From: Rhodoplanes sp. Z2-YC6860
GTDB taxonomy: Bacteria; Pseudomonadota; Alphaproteobacteria; Rhizobiales; Xanthobacteraceae
Assembly (NCBI RefSeq): GCF_001579845.1
Contig: NZ_CP007440.1
Span: 4,672,029-4,736,028, forward strand
Length of the DNA: 64,000 bases
Reading direction: 5' to 3'
The notes beneath the pieces are model-generated. The model had not been told where the DNA came from and made no database searches. It saw only the letters and a list, made by a program, of their open reading frames with translations. A program made the translations under genes and the position numbers. Position 1 is the first letter of the stretch. Each line of letters starts with the position of its first letter. Positions 27,554 to 35,962 of the stretch are shown in pieces.

Positions 27554-28843
27554 ATGTTTCATAAGGGCTTGATTGGAGCCTTCGTTGGCGATCGGAAAGC
27601 CAGCGTTGCGCCCATGCTCGCGCTGGCCTCACTGCCCCTGTTCGGCCTGATGGGTGCCGCCGTCGACTTCAGCCGGGCCGCGTCCACCCGCACCGCCATG
27701 CAGGCGGCGCTCGATGCAAGCGCCCTGATGCTGTCCAAGGACGCGACGGCGCTTTCGGCCGGCGCGCTGACGCAAAAGTCGCAGGACTACTTCAAGACCA
27801 TGTTCACGCGGCCCGAGGCCAACAACGTCCAGGTCTCGATGCAATTCACGCAGCCCCAGGCCGGCAGCTACCTGCTCAAGATGACCGGCAGCGCGACCGT
27901 CAACACCCTGTTCTCGCGGATGCTGGGCCAGTCGACGATCAACCTGTCGACCAGCTCCGAGGTGTCGTGGGGCATCAAGAAGCTCAATCTGGCGCTGGTT
28001 CTCGATAACACCGGCTCGATGTCGCAGAACCAGAAGATGACCAACCTCAAGACCGCAGCCCACAACCTGCTCACCACGCTGCAGAACGCAGCAAAGCAGC
28101 CGGGCGACATCCAGGTCGCAATCGTGCCGTTCGCCACCGACGTCAATGTCGGCACCAGCAATGCCGGTGCATATTGGGTCGATTGGACCGACTGGGACGC
28201 GGCCAACGGCAAATGCAGCAACACCAGCTACACGACGAAATCGAGCTGCACCTCCCACAGCAAGGTGTGGACGCCGGCGGCGCATAGCACCTGGAACGGC
28301 TGCGTCTATGACCGCGACCAGAACAACGACGTGACGAACACTGCCACCGTGGCGGGGGCGCCGGCCACGCTTTACCGCGCCCACCAGGCGAGCAACTGTC
28401 CGACCTCGATGATGCCGCTCAGCACCGACTGGACCGCGCTCAACAACAAGATCGACGCGATGACGCCGACCGGCAACACCAACGTCACCGTCGGGCTCTC
28501 GATGGGCTTTCAGCTCATCTCACCGGTCGCGCCGTTCAACGCGCCACAGCCCGCGCCCGATCTCGACAAAGTCATCGTGATCCTGACTGACGGTTTGAAC
28601 ACCCAGAACCGCTGGACGTCTTCGGAGTCGTCGATCGACGCGCGCACGCAGCTCGCCTGCAACAACATCAAGGCCGCCAACATCAAGCTCTACACGGTTC
28701 GGGTGCTCGACGGCGACGTGGCGCTGCTGCAAGGCTGCGCCACCAAACCGTCGATGTATTACGACGTGCAGCAGGCGAGCCAGTTGAATTCGGCGTTCGG
28801 CTCGATCGCGCAGAACCTCGCCAATCTACGCATCGCGCAGTGA
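27554..28843 (+). CDS. TadG-like protein with a von Willebrand factor A domain
   Basis: A 429-residue protein. Residues 10-65 are the TadE/G-like membrane anchor (ASVAPMLALASLPLFGLMGAAVDFSRA, then TAMQAALDASALML). A VWA domain begins about residue 143 with an intact MIDAS start LVLDNTGSMS (D151, T153, S155), and VIVILTDGLNTQNRW supplies the later metal Asp. The VWA domain holds a roughly 70-residue Cys-containing insertion (CSNTSYTTKSSCTSHSKVW). It is probably exported and exposed in the periplasm or on the surface, linked to Flp/Tad pilus function. It is closely related to the gene at 29088-30473, so the two arose by duplication. Confidence 0.85.
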   Translation: MFHKGLIGAFVGDRKASVAPMLALASLPLFGLMGAAVDFSRAASTRTAMQAALDASALMLSKDATALSAGALTQKSQDYFKTMFTRPEANNVQVSMQFTQPQAGSYLLKMTGSATVNTLFSRMLGQSTINLSTSSEVSWGIKKLNLALVLDNTGSMSQNQKMTNLKTAAHNLLTTLQNAAKQPGDIQVAIVPFATDVNVGTSNAGAYWVDWTDWDAANGKCSNTSYTTKSSCTSHSKVWTPAAHSTWNGCVYDRDQNNDVTNTATVAGAPATLYRAHQASNCPTSMMPLSTDWTALNNKIDAMTPTGNTNVTVGLSMGFQLISPVAPFNAPQPAPDLDKVIVILTDGLNTQNRWTSSESSIDARTQLACNNIKAANIKLYTVRVLDGDVALLQGCATKPSMYYDVQQASQLNSAFGSIAQNLANLRIAQ

Positions 28844-29087
28844 GTGTCGCGGTTCGGCACAACAGCCGCGTCGTGGTTGCCGAAACGCTAACAAGACGAC
28901 GCGGATTCTAATGAGCCCTTGAGCATCTATTTACGACGACGCTGGCGTTACACGGGAAATCGCGGCTGATTGCTGCAATCCATAGTATTTGCGGGAGTTT
29001 CCGCGGTCGACTTTACGCGCTTTTTACACCTTCCGTTTACGTCTGCGACCCGGAATGGGGCGTTATTCGTTCAAGAGGCAGACCGCC

Positions 29088-30473
29088 ATGGACATCAGGT
29101 CCTTGTTCAATCGCTTCCGCAAATTGGCGCAGGAGATGCGCGCCGCCAACGGCGCCAACGTCACCATCACCTTCGCGCTTGCGACCATTCCGATGGTCGG
29201 TTTTGTCGGGGCAGCGGTCGACTACAGTCGCGCCAATTCGGTGAAGACCGCGATGCAGGCGGCGTCCGATGCGACCGCGCTGATGCTGTCGAAAGTCGCC
29301 TCCGGAATGACCGCCAGCGACATCCAGTCCAAAGGCACTGCCTACTTTACGGCGATCTTCAACCGGCCTGAGGCGAACGGCTTGCAGGTGACATCCACCT
29401 ACACCACCACCAACGGCAGCCAGATCGTCGTCAAAGCCACGGCCAACGTGAAGACCGATTTCATGGGCATGATCGGTCAGTCGATGATGAAGATCGGCGT
29501 CGATTCCCAGATCAAGTGGGGCAACACCAAGCTCCGCGTCGCGCTGGTGCTCGACAACACCGGCTCGATGGCCGACGACGGCAAGATGTCCGCGCTCAAG
29601 ACCGCGACCAACAACCTGCTCGACCAGCTCAAAACCGCGGCCGTCAGCAACGGCGACGTCTACGTCTCGATCATCCCCTTCGTGAAGGACGTCAATGTCG
29701 GCGCGAGCAACTACAACGCAACCTGGATCTACTGGGGGACTTCAACGCAAGATCCGACGCTGTCGGACAACAGTTCCTGGGACGCCCAGAACGGCAGTTG
29801 CAGCAAGGGCAACAAGTCCAACAGGAGCGACTGCCTCTCGCAGAACGGCAATCCCAAGTGGACACCGGACAATCACAGCACCTGGAACGGCTGCGTCGTC
29901 GACCGCGGCGCTCCCAGCGCCCCGAGCACCTTGAATACCGACACCAATGTGGCCGCACCCAACACTGCGGTGAACGATACGCTGTTCGCCGCCGAACAGT
30001 ACGGCTCGTGCCCAAAGGCCATCCTGCCGCTCACCTACGACTGGACCGGCATGAAGAGTCTGGTTGCCTCCATGGCCTCCAACGGCAACACCAACCAGGG
30101 CATCGGTCTGCAGCAAGGCTGGATGTCGCTGGTCGGCGGCGGCCCCTACCCGGCGCCTCCGGCCGAAGACCCGAACTACAAGTATTCGAAGGTCATCATC
30201 CTTCTGACCGACGGCTTGAACACCCAGAACCGCTGGTACACCTCGCAGTCGAAGATCGACGCCCGTCAAGCGCTCACCTGCACCAACATCAAGGCGGCGG
30301 GCATCACGCTCTACACCGTGCAGGTCAACACCGGCGGCGATCCGACCTCGACGCTCTTGCAGCAGTGTGCGAGCGACTCCGCCAAGTTCTTCCTGCTGAC
30401 GTCCGCGAGCCAGATGGTTTCGACCTTCCAGCAGATCGGCACCAACCTGTCGAACCTGCGCATCGCTCAATAA
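29088..30473 (+). CDS. TadG-like protein with a von Willebrand factor A domain, paralogue of the preceding gene
   Basis: A 461-residue protein with the same plan as the gene at 27554. The TadE/G anchor is NVTITFALATIPMVGFVGAAVDYSRAN, then TAMQAASDATALMLSK. The VWA start is LVLDNTGSMADDGK (D156, T158, S160), then the Cys-bearing insertion (CSKGNKSNRSDCLSQNG) and VIILLTDGLNTQNRWY. Both end with the same NLRIAQ. The ATG at 29088 has AGAGG 9 bp upstream; the earlier ATG at 29055 would lengthen the cytoplasmic part. A 244-bp gap separates it from its paralogue, so it may have its own promoter. A strong terminator follows. Confidence 0.85.
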   Translation: MDIRSLFNRFRKLAQEMRAANGANVTITFALATIPMVGFVGAAVDYSRANSVKTAMQAASDATALMLSKVASGMTASDIQSKGTAYFTAIFNRPEANGLQVTSTYTTTNGSQIVVKATANVKTDFMGMIGQSMMKIGVDSQIKWGNTKLRVALVLDNTGSMADDGKMSALKTATNNLLDQLKTAAVSNGDVYVSIIPFVKDVNVGASNYNATWIYWGTSTQDPTLSDNSSWDAQNGSCSKGNKSNRSDCLSQNGNPKWTPDNHSTWNGCVVDRGAPSAPSTLNTDTNVAAPNTAVNDTLFAAEQYGSCPKAILPLTYDWTGMKSLVASMASNGNTNQGIGLQQGWMSLVGGGPYPAPPAEDPNYKYSKVIILLTDGLNTQNRWYTSQSKIDARQALTCTNIKAAGITLYTVQVNTGGDPTSTLLQQCASDSAKFFLLTSASQMVSTFQQIGTNLSNLRIAQ

Positions 30474-30491
30474 CGATAGACAGGCGCGAAC

Positions 30492-30526
30492 AAAAAGGCC
30501 CGGCCTTGCGGCCGGGCTTTTTCTTT
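30492..30526 (+). terminator. Rho-independent terminator after the TadG-like cluster
   Basis: An 8-bp GC stem (30498-30505 with 30510-30517), loop TTGC, flanked by AAAAA and TTTTTCTTT. It may act in both directions, as the next gene converges from the right. Confidence 0.9.
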
Positions 30527-30566
30527 GCCGTTGCCACGTTGGCCATTCGGGCGTCGGCGTCTCCCG

Positions 30567-31550
30567 TCATTCTTCCCTGATCTTGGCGGTCTCGATGACC
30601 TTCCTCCACTTGATCGTGTCGCGGTCGATGATCGCCTGGAACTCAGCGCCGCTCTTGCCCTGAACCTCGAACCCGCGGTCGGCGAGCGCGGCTTTGACGT
30701 CGGGCCGCATGATGATCTCGGCCACGTCTTCGGCGATCTTTTTGACTGTTTCCGAAGACGTCCGTGCCGGAGCAAACAGCGCGAACATGCTGTAGGTCTC
30801 GTAACCCGGCACGCCCGCCTCCTGCATGGTCGGTACGTCGGGCGCCTGCGGCGACCGCTGTGCGGTCGTGATAGCCAAGGCACGAAGTCTTCCGGTCGCA
30901 AGATGCGGCAGGACGTTCGATGACGTCGGGATCGAGGCGTCCATCTGGTTGGCAAGCATCGCCATCACGGTTTCGTTCGCCCCCTTGAACGGAACGTGCG
31001 TGAGCTGGACGCCGGTCAGCACCGCGAAATATTCCATCTGCAGACGCTGCACACTGGCCGGCCCGGTCGAGCCGTAGTTGATGGCGCCTGGCTTCGATTT
31101 CGCAAGCGCGATGAATTCGGAGATGGTCTTGGCCGGCACATGCGTGCCGACCGTGAACATCGCCGATGCCGTCGCGACGAGTGAAACCGGCATAAGCTCC
31201 GACACCGAATACGGCATCGAAGCGTAAATCATCGGATTGAAGATGAATGTACCGTCGCTGGTGAACAGCAGCGTATGGCCGTCAGCCTCCGCTTTGGTGA
31301 CCACCAGCGTACCGATATTCGTGTTGGCGCCAGGGCGGTTCTCGATCACCACCGGCTGCTTCCATTTCTCGCTGAGATACGGCACGACCGCGCGCAGCAG
31401 AACATCCGGCGCGCCGCCGGCGCTGAACGGAATGACGATGCGGACCGTCCGGCTCGGAAAATCCGAGGCGGCGGCGTTGCGAATGTCGATGGCTGGTGCT
31501 GCGAGGAGCAGAGCGAGTGCAGCGATGGCTGAGCGGCGTCCAATTGGCAT
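30567..31550 (-). CDS. Bug/TctC-type tripartite tricarboxylate transporter binding protein
   Basis: A 327-residue periplasmic solute-binding protein. The signal peptide SAIAALALLLAAPAIDIRNAAA is followed by the family start DFPSRTVRIVIPFSAGGAPDVLLR. Next come VIENRPGANTNIGT, the ligand-loop YGSTGPASVQRLQ and LTHVPFKGANETVMAML. These bind carboxylates or other small anions and usually feed a TctAB permease, none of which is encoded here; orphan Bug proteins are common. The ATG at 31550 places the signal peptide at the N terminus. The gene converges on the tad terminator. Confidence 0.9.
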   Translation of the reverse strand: MPIGRRSAIAALALLLAAPAIDIRNAAASDFPSRTVRIVIPFSAGGAPDVLLRAVVPYLSEKWKQPVVIENRPGANTNIGTLVVTKAEADGHTLLFTSDGTFIFNPMIYASMPYSVSELMPVSLVATASAMFTVGTHVPAKTISEFIALAKSKPGAINYGSTGPASVQRLQMEYFAVLTGVQLTHVPFKGANETVMAMLANQMDASIPTSSNVLPHLATGRLRALAITTAQRSPQAPDVPTMQEAGVPGYETYSMFALFAPARTSSETVKKIAEDVAEIIMRPDVKAALADRGFEVQGKSGAEFQAIIDRDTIKWRKVIETAKIREE

Positions 31551-31732
31551 GAGCGTTTTCTGAGTCCAGATTCCAAGGCCGGCGGCACGCAGAAGCATCC
31601 AAGAAATATGCCAACGATTTTCCGGTTGCTGAAGCCGTCACGGTTCGCGGTGGGGAGAACTTTTGCCAAAACGCCAGCGGCTTGGATTGGCCGTCGGCAC
31701 CGGGCGACGAGCTTTGGCGGCGCACAGCGCAC

Positions 31733-31764
31733 AAACAAAAAGCCCGGCCTTTCGGCCGGGCTTC
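31733..31764 (-). terminator. Rho-independent terminator of the phasin gene
   Basis: A 9-bp stem (31741-31749 with 31754-31762, AGCCCGGCC/GGCCGGGCT) with a TTTC loop. On the minus strand it is followed by TTTTGTTTG. It lies 22 bp after the phasin stop. Confidence 0.88.
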
Positions 31765-31785
31765 ACGTCAGCGCTTGAGAGCGAA

Positions 31786-32121
31786 TTACTTCACAGGAGC
31801 CTTGGCCATATAGGCCTCGAACGGCTTGTAGGTCTCCTTGGCGAGGTCGGCATAGAGCTCGCTGATCTTGGTCGCCTGGGCGACGAAGCCCTCGTAGGCG
31901 GTCTTGGCGTAGTCGGCCTGGATCTCCATGGCCTTGTCGAGCGACTTCGCGCCGAACAGCTTCTCAACCACCTTGGTGCTCTCTTCGAACGACTTCTTGG
32001 AGTAGTCGGCGACTTCCGCCGCGATCGCCTGGGTGGTCTTCGACAAGGTGCCGAACGACTTCATCGTCGCATCCATGCTGTCCTTGCCCATCTTCTGCAT
32101 GTCCTCGAAATTCTTCATCAT
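31786..32121 (-). CDS. Phasin family protein
   Basis: A 111-residue amphipathic, almost wholly helical protein of the phasin_2 type. Seen are FEDMQKMGKDSMDATMKSFG, AIAAEVADYSKKSFEESTKVVEKLFGAKSLDKAMEIQADYAK and a C-terminal YKPFEAYMAKAPVK. Phasins coat polyhydroxyalkanoate granules and control their size and number. The start is one of two adjacent ATGs (32121, 32118) with GGAG about 10 bp upstream. Direct repeats that could be operator sites lie 110-150 bp upstream (32229-32275). No PHA synthase or depolymerase is in the window. Confidence 0.9.
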   Translation of the reverse strand: MMKNFEDMQKMGKDSMDATMKSFGTLSKTTQAIAAEVADYSKKSFEESTKVVEKLFGAKSLDKAMEIQADYAKTAYEGFVAQATKISELYADLAKETYKPFEAYMAKAPVK

Positions 32122-32228
32122 CGTGTGCTCTCCGCCGCACCGCTTCGGTGGGTCTACCCGGTGAAACTGACTTCCGCTTGCCTGCCTGGGTTTTGCGCAG
32201 CTCGACCGCTCGCAATGCGGTATATATA

Positions 32229-32275
32229 TTGCAGCGCACAAATATGGCAAGCCTTATTTTGCAACGCACGCAAAA
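32229..32275 (-). promoter_or_regulatory. Two TTGCARCGCAC direct repeats upstream of the phasin gene (candidate operator)
   Basis: TTGCAGCGCACAAA (32229-32242) and TTGCAACGCACGCAAA (32259 onward) start exactly 30 bp apart, about three helical turns, in an otherwise AT-rich 370-bp region (32122-32491) between the phasin and DD-carboxypeptidase genes. PhaR, the PHA-responsive repressor, is known to bind TGC-rich sites before phasin genes, so PhaR is a plausible ligand. This is inference. The rest of the region holds no gene. Confidence 0.4.
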
Positions 32276-32491
32276 AAGCCTTGAATCGGCGATCCAACGC
32301 GGCGGTTGTCCTTGATTTAATTTAACTTCTTGGCAACTCTGAACACATAGTTTTGTATTTTGTGCTGCCTTGGCCACGGTTCGCCCGAAATCTGGGCGTA
32401 AGCCAAGCTGAGGGCACATTCTGGGCGAAAACCGGGGCTCTTGGGTATCAGGCAGGTGCCCAGAGGGCATAAAAACGGGGACAGAGACATC

Positions 32492-34147
32492 ATGGGTTGC
32501 ATGCCGGTCGGAGCTTCCCGAGGGCTCCGTTGGGGGTGTTTAAGCCTCGCCGCCGCTATCACCTTGTGCGCGGTGACCACCGATCCAGCCGACGCCCGCG
32601 GCCGCAAGCGGCATTTCGTCAAGCGGACCGGCATGTCCGCATCAGCCAGCTACAGCCCCGCTTATGCTGCCATTGTGGTCGACGCCAAGACCGGCGCGGT
32701 GCTGCACCAGGCCGCCCCTGACGGTCTGCGCCACCCCGCCTCGCTGACCAAGATCATGACGCTCTACCTCCTCTTCGAGCGTCTCGAAGCCGGCAAGATC
32801 GCGCTCGACACCGAGATGCCGGTCTCTGAGGAGGCCGCAGCCCAGGCGCCAACCAAGCTGGGTGTGCGTGCCGGCACGATGCTTAAAGTCGAGGATGCCA
32901 TCGGGGGCCTCGTCACCAAGTCGGCCAACGACGCCGCAGTGGTTGTTGCCGAAGCGCTCAGCGGCGGCACGCAACGCGACTTCGCCGAGATGATGACCAA
33001 GAAGGCGCGCGCGCTCGGCATGTCGAACACGGTCTATCGCAACGCCAACGGCCTGCCGAACGACGAGCAGGTCACCACGGCGCGCGACCAGGCGCTGCTC
33101 GGCATCGCCATTCAGCAGCGCTTCCCGAAATACTATCGCTACTTCTCGCTCGCGAACTTCGTCTATCGCGGCCACAACATGCGCAACCATAACCACCTGC
33201 TCGGCAAGGTGGAGGGCGTCGACGGCATCAAGACCGGCTACACCAATGCCTCGGGCTTCAATCTCGTTTCTTCGGTCAAGCGCGGCTATCGCCACATCGT
33301 CGCGGTCGTGCTCGGCGGCCGCTCCGCCGGCAGTCGCGACGCACGTATGAGAGAGCTGATCGAGGACACCATCGCGGAAGCCTCGAACAAGCCGGGCATC
33401 ACGCTGGCGAGCGATCAGCCGAGCCTGCCGCCCTCGCCTCAAGCGGTCGCCAAGCAAGAGATCAAGCCGGACCTGAAACCCGCGCTGCAGCCCGCGGTCA
33501 GCGAAGCCGAGAGCGCGCCGGCGCAGCCCGGACCCGAGACCACCACTGCGGCCATTTCCAACCCAGCGACATCGGAATCGCCGATCAGGCCCGTCAAGGT
33601 GAAGACCTTCGCGGTGAAGCTTGTGCCGTCGAAGGGCGTCAACGCGCTGACCAATCCGGCTGCAGCGGAAGCCACTCCTGACTCGGCGAGCCCGAAGTCA
33701 GTCCGGACCGCCTTCGCGGCCGTTGCACCGCCCGAGGCTGAAGTGCCGGCGCTTGCCGCCATGCCCGCACCGCTGAAGGCGCCGGACACCGTCGTTGCGC
33801 CGGTGACGCCGCGCGCTGCGTCGGTCGGCAAGTTGCAGACCGCCTCGATCAAGCCCGACGACATCGCGGTCTCCTCGGTGCCGTCGAAGCCCACGACCAG
33901 CCGCGGCGGCTGGGCGATCCAGATCGGCGCCTACGAGGATGAGGGCGAGGCCAAGGGCAAGCTCAGCACCGCCAAAGGCCGCATCTCCTCGCTGTTCCAC
34001 AAGGCCGAGGCCTATGTCGAACGCACCGTCAAAGGCGCCAAGACCTACTACCGCGCCCGTTTCGCCGGCTTCGATCGCGATCAGGCGCAAGAAACCTGCA
34101 AGAAGCTCAAGCGCGATGACATCGCGTGCATGGCGCTGAAGCTTTAA
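32492..34147 (+). CDS. D-alanyl-D-alanine carboxypeptidase (PBP5-like, S11) with C-terminal SPOR domain
   Basis: A 551-residue exported enzyme that trims the terminal D-Ala of peptidoglycan stem peptides. The signal sequence is CLSLAAAITLCAVTTDPADA. Catalytic motifs are SLTK (84-87), SAN (144-146) and KTG (247-249). A Pro/Ala-rich linker of about 150 residues leads to a SPOR domain (about 470-551; GGWAIQIGAYEDEGEAKGKL to QAQETCKKLKRDDIAC). That domain should bind denuded glycan and place the enzyme at the septum. The ATG at 32492 is one of several possible starts (32501 also). A hairpin terminator follows. Confidence 0.92.
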   Translation: MGCMPVGASRGLRWGCLSLAAAITLCAVTTDPADARGRKRHFVKRTGMSASASYSPAYAAIVVDAKTGAVLHQAAPDGLRHPASLTKIMTLYLLFERLEAGKIALDTEMPVSEEAAAQAPTKLGVRAGTMLKVEDAIGGLVTKSANDAAVVVAEALSGGTQRDFAEMMTKKARALGMSNTVYRNANGLPNDEQVTTARDQALLGIAIQQRFPKYYRYFSLANFVYRGHNMRNHNHLLGKVEGVDGIKTGYTNASGFNLVSSVKRGYRHIVAVVLGGRSAGSRDARMRELIEDTIAEASNKPGITLASDQPSLPPSPQAVAKQEIKPDLKPALQPAVSEAESAPAQPGPETTTAAISNPATSESPIRPVKVKTFAVKLVPSKGVNALTNPAAAEATPDSASPKSVRTAFAAVAPPEAEVPALAAMPAPLKAPDTVVAPVTPRAASVGKLQTASIKPDDIAVSSVPSKPTTSRGGWAIQIGAYEDEGEAKGKLSTAKGRISSLFHKAEAYVERTVKGAKTYYRARFAGFDRDQAQETCKKLKRDDIACMALKL

Positions 34148-34169
34148 CGCTCCCGGTCTCGCGACATTT

Positions 34170-34200
34170 GGCGCCAGAAAAATTTCTGGCGCCTTCTCTC
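34170..34200 (+). terminator. Terminator after the DD-carboxypeptidase gene
   Basis: An 11-bp stem (34170-34180 with 34183-34193, GGCGCCAGAAA/TTTCTGGCGCC) with a two-base turn; in practice the A/T pairs open into a loop. It is followed by TTCTCTC, 22 bp after the stop. Confidence 0.75.
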
Positions 34201-34412
34201 AAATCAGAGCTAAATTTGAACAGCGCGATTTGATTCGCGCTGAACAATCGAGCTTTCGAAAACGAAAGCCTGATGCCGGTTCAAAGAAATCGGCGGGGAC
34301 GTGTCGTCAAACCGAGTACCGGACCGGGGGCCTCTCGCAGCACGAGCAGCGGGAGCGCGGAGACATGATCCCAGAGCGTGGGACACAATCGTTAAGACAG
34401 TCGCGGCGGCCG

Positions 34413-35117
34413 CTACCGCCGTCCCCGACGCAGCAGAACGTCCTTCGCGGCGTTGATCTGGGCCGCGAGATACGTCGAGCCCCCCTGGTCGGGATGGACT
34501 TTCTTCATCAGGGTTCGGTGGGCCTGGGCGATGGCCTCGGCGCTCGCGCCCGGCTGAAGGCCAAGGACCTGATAGGCCTCCTCTTCCGTCATTTTGCCAG
34601 CACGCCGCGCAGCGCCCTGCCCCGCGCCCGCGTCACCCTGCGCGTCCTCACGCCAGCGGGGCTCCCTGCGGTCAAGATAAGCTGTCAGTAGCGCGCGGCT
34701 GTCGTCGTCGAATTCGGCCAGAAGTTCGAGCAGCGACGACACCGGAAGCGAATCCAGCGAAGCGCCGGCTCTCCGTCCGGCCAGGATCGTGCCGCGCATG
34801 GTCTCGCTGTCGTGGTCCAATTCCATCTCGATGAAAGCCGTGCGCACCCGCGAAGCCTTGCCTGGCGTTTTCTGCGTGCGCTGAAACCAGGAGGTCGAAG
34901 CGAGCGGGCCCCAGCCGAGGAGGCCAAGCCCGCTCAGTCCGAGTGGAATCGCGACTTCGAGCTGCCCGCGCAGCAACAGGAATCCGGCAACTGCGACCAG
35001 CACGATGCCGCCGGCCGGCCGCAGCACCTGCGCCATCATCTTCGGGTCCGCCTTGGAGTAGGCGTTGAGCCCCCAGAGGAGCAGGACCAGGACAACAATG
35101 CCGAAGAATAGCGACAT
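34413..35117 (-). CDS. Membrane-anchored J-domain protein
   Basis: A 234-residue protein. It has two N-terminal TM segments (SLFFGIVVLVLLLWGLNAYS and GGIVLVAVAGFLLLRG) and a TIM44/DnaJ-type spacer. The C-terminal J domain starts MTEEEAYQVLGLQPGASAEAI and has the HPD motif in KKVHPDQGGS (208-210) needed to stimulate DnaK. This layout (J domain at the C terminus, membrane at the N terminus) resembles TIM14-like co-chaperones of Alphaproteobacteria. It probably recruits DnaK to the inner membrane. Its start is 2 bp downstream of the VWA gene stop, so the pair is coupled. Confidence 0.88.
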   Translation of the reverse strand: MSLFFGIVVLVLLLWGLNAYSKADPKMMAQVLRPAGGIVLVAVAGFLLLRGQLEVAIPLGLSGLGLLGWGPLASTSWFQRTQKTPGKASRVRTAFIEMELDHDSETMRGTILAGRRAGASLDSLPVSSLLELLAEFDDDSRALLTAYLDRREPRWREDAQGDAGAGQGAARRAGKMTEEEAYQVLGLQPGASAEAIAQAHRTLMKKVHPDQGGSTYLAAQINAAKDVLLRRGRR

Positions 35118-35119
35118 GG

Positions 35120-35854
35120 CTACCGAAGCTGCGCCAGAAGCTTGACCGCGCCGGGGCTGTTGCGGGCCTTGAGGTCGGCCAGCGCCTTCATGCCGCCGGC
35201 CGCATAGGCCGCGACCGCGCGAAGAAGCTCAGCGAGTTCATGGGCTGCGCTCATATCGAACCGGCAATAGGCGCCGCGCGTCAGCCTCGCGATCTCGCGA
35301 AATGCCCGCTCGGCCGCGGCGTCGTGGCCCTCCTGGAACGCAAACACCGGCACGCCCAGCAATCCCAGTTCGCCCGCGACCGCGCAGAGGTGATCGATCG
35401 CCTCCTCCATGGCGTCGCCGACGAACACCAGCGCCTGCACCCTGCACTTCTGTGTCTCGTTTCGGGCATGGGCGAGGATCTTGCTGATCTGGGTCTGGCC
35501 GCCGCGGCAGTCGATCTTCTCCATCAGCGCGCCGAGCCGTGTTGCATCCGATACCCAGCCCGACGCACGGCACTCGGCAAGCCCGCGATAGTAGACGAGC
35601 TGAACGTCGAGTCCGCCGATGGCAGCCGTCTCGCGGAACATGTCGCCCTGCAGCCGGCAGGCGGTGTCCCAAAGCGGCTGCCGGCTCATGGTGGCGTCGA
35701 GCGCAAAAATCAGCCGTCCGCGCGGGCCGGTCTGCACGGCCGGCTTTCGCGCCTTCACCTCTTTGAGAAAGGCATCGATCTCGGAGCGCGACGACGACGT
35801 GACCGCAGTTTCGCTGCGGGTCCCGGTCGATGCGGGTGTCTGGTCCTTCGCCAT
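35120..35854 (-). CDS. VWA-like protein coupled to a J-domain gene
   Basis: A 244-residue soluble protein of the von Willebrand A fold. GRLIFALDATMSRQPLWDTA has the start D-x-T-x-S of a MIDAS. The region around QALVFVGDAMEEAID supplies a later Asp, and the C-terminal part is helical (AHELAELLRAVAAYAAGGM). No membrane segment or signal is present. Such proteins assemble or sense partners through metal-dependent contacts; the partner is unknown. The ATG at 35854 starts MAKDQTPAS; the frame is open 24 codons further upstream. It is two bases from the downstream J-domain gene. Confidence 0.75.
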   Translation of the reverse strand: MAKDQTPASTGTRSETAVTSSSRSEIDAFLKEVKARKPAVQTGPRGRLIFALDATMSRQPLWDTACRLQGDMFRETAAIGGLDVQLVYYRGLAECRASGWVSDATRLGALMEKIDCRGGQTQISKILAHARNETQKCRVQALVFVGDAMEEAIDHLCAVAGELGLLGVPVFAFQEGHDAAAERAFREIARLTRGAYCRFDMSAAHELAELLRAVAAYAAGGMKALADLKARNSPGAVKLLAQLR

Positions 35855-35962
35855 AGCAGGTCCGACTTGAGATCCTGCCCTATTAAGTGCGCCTTTGCGG
35901 CGTTCGCAATGGCTTGCCAAAACCAAAACGTCGCGCTGAGCCGTTTCGCACAGACGTGCGTG

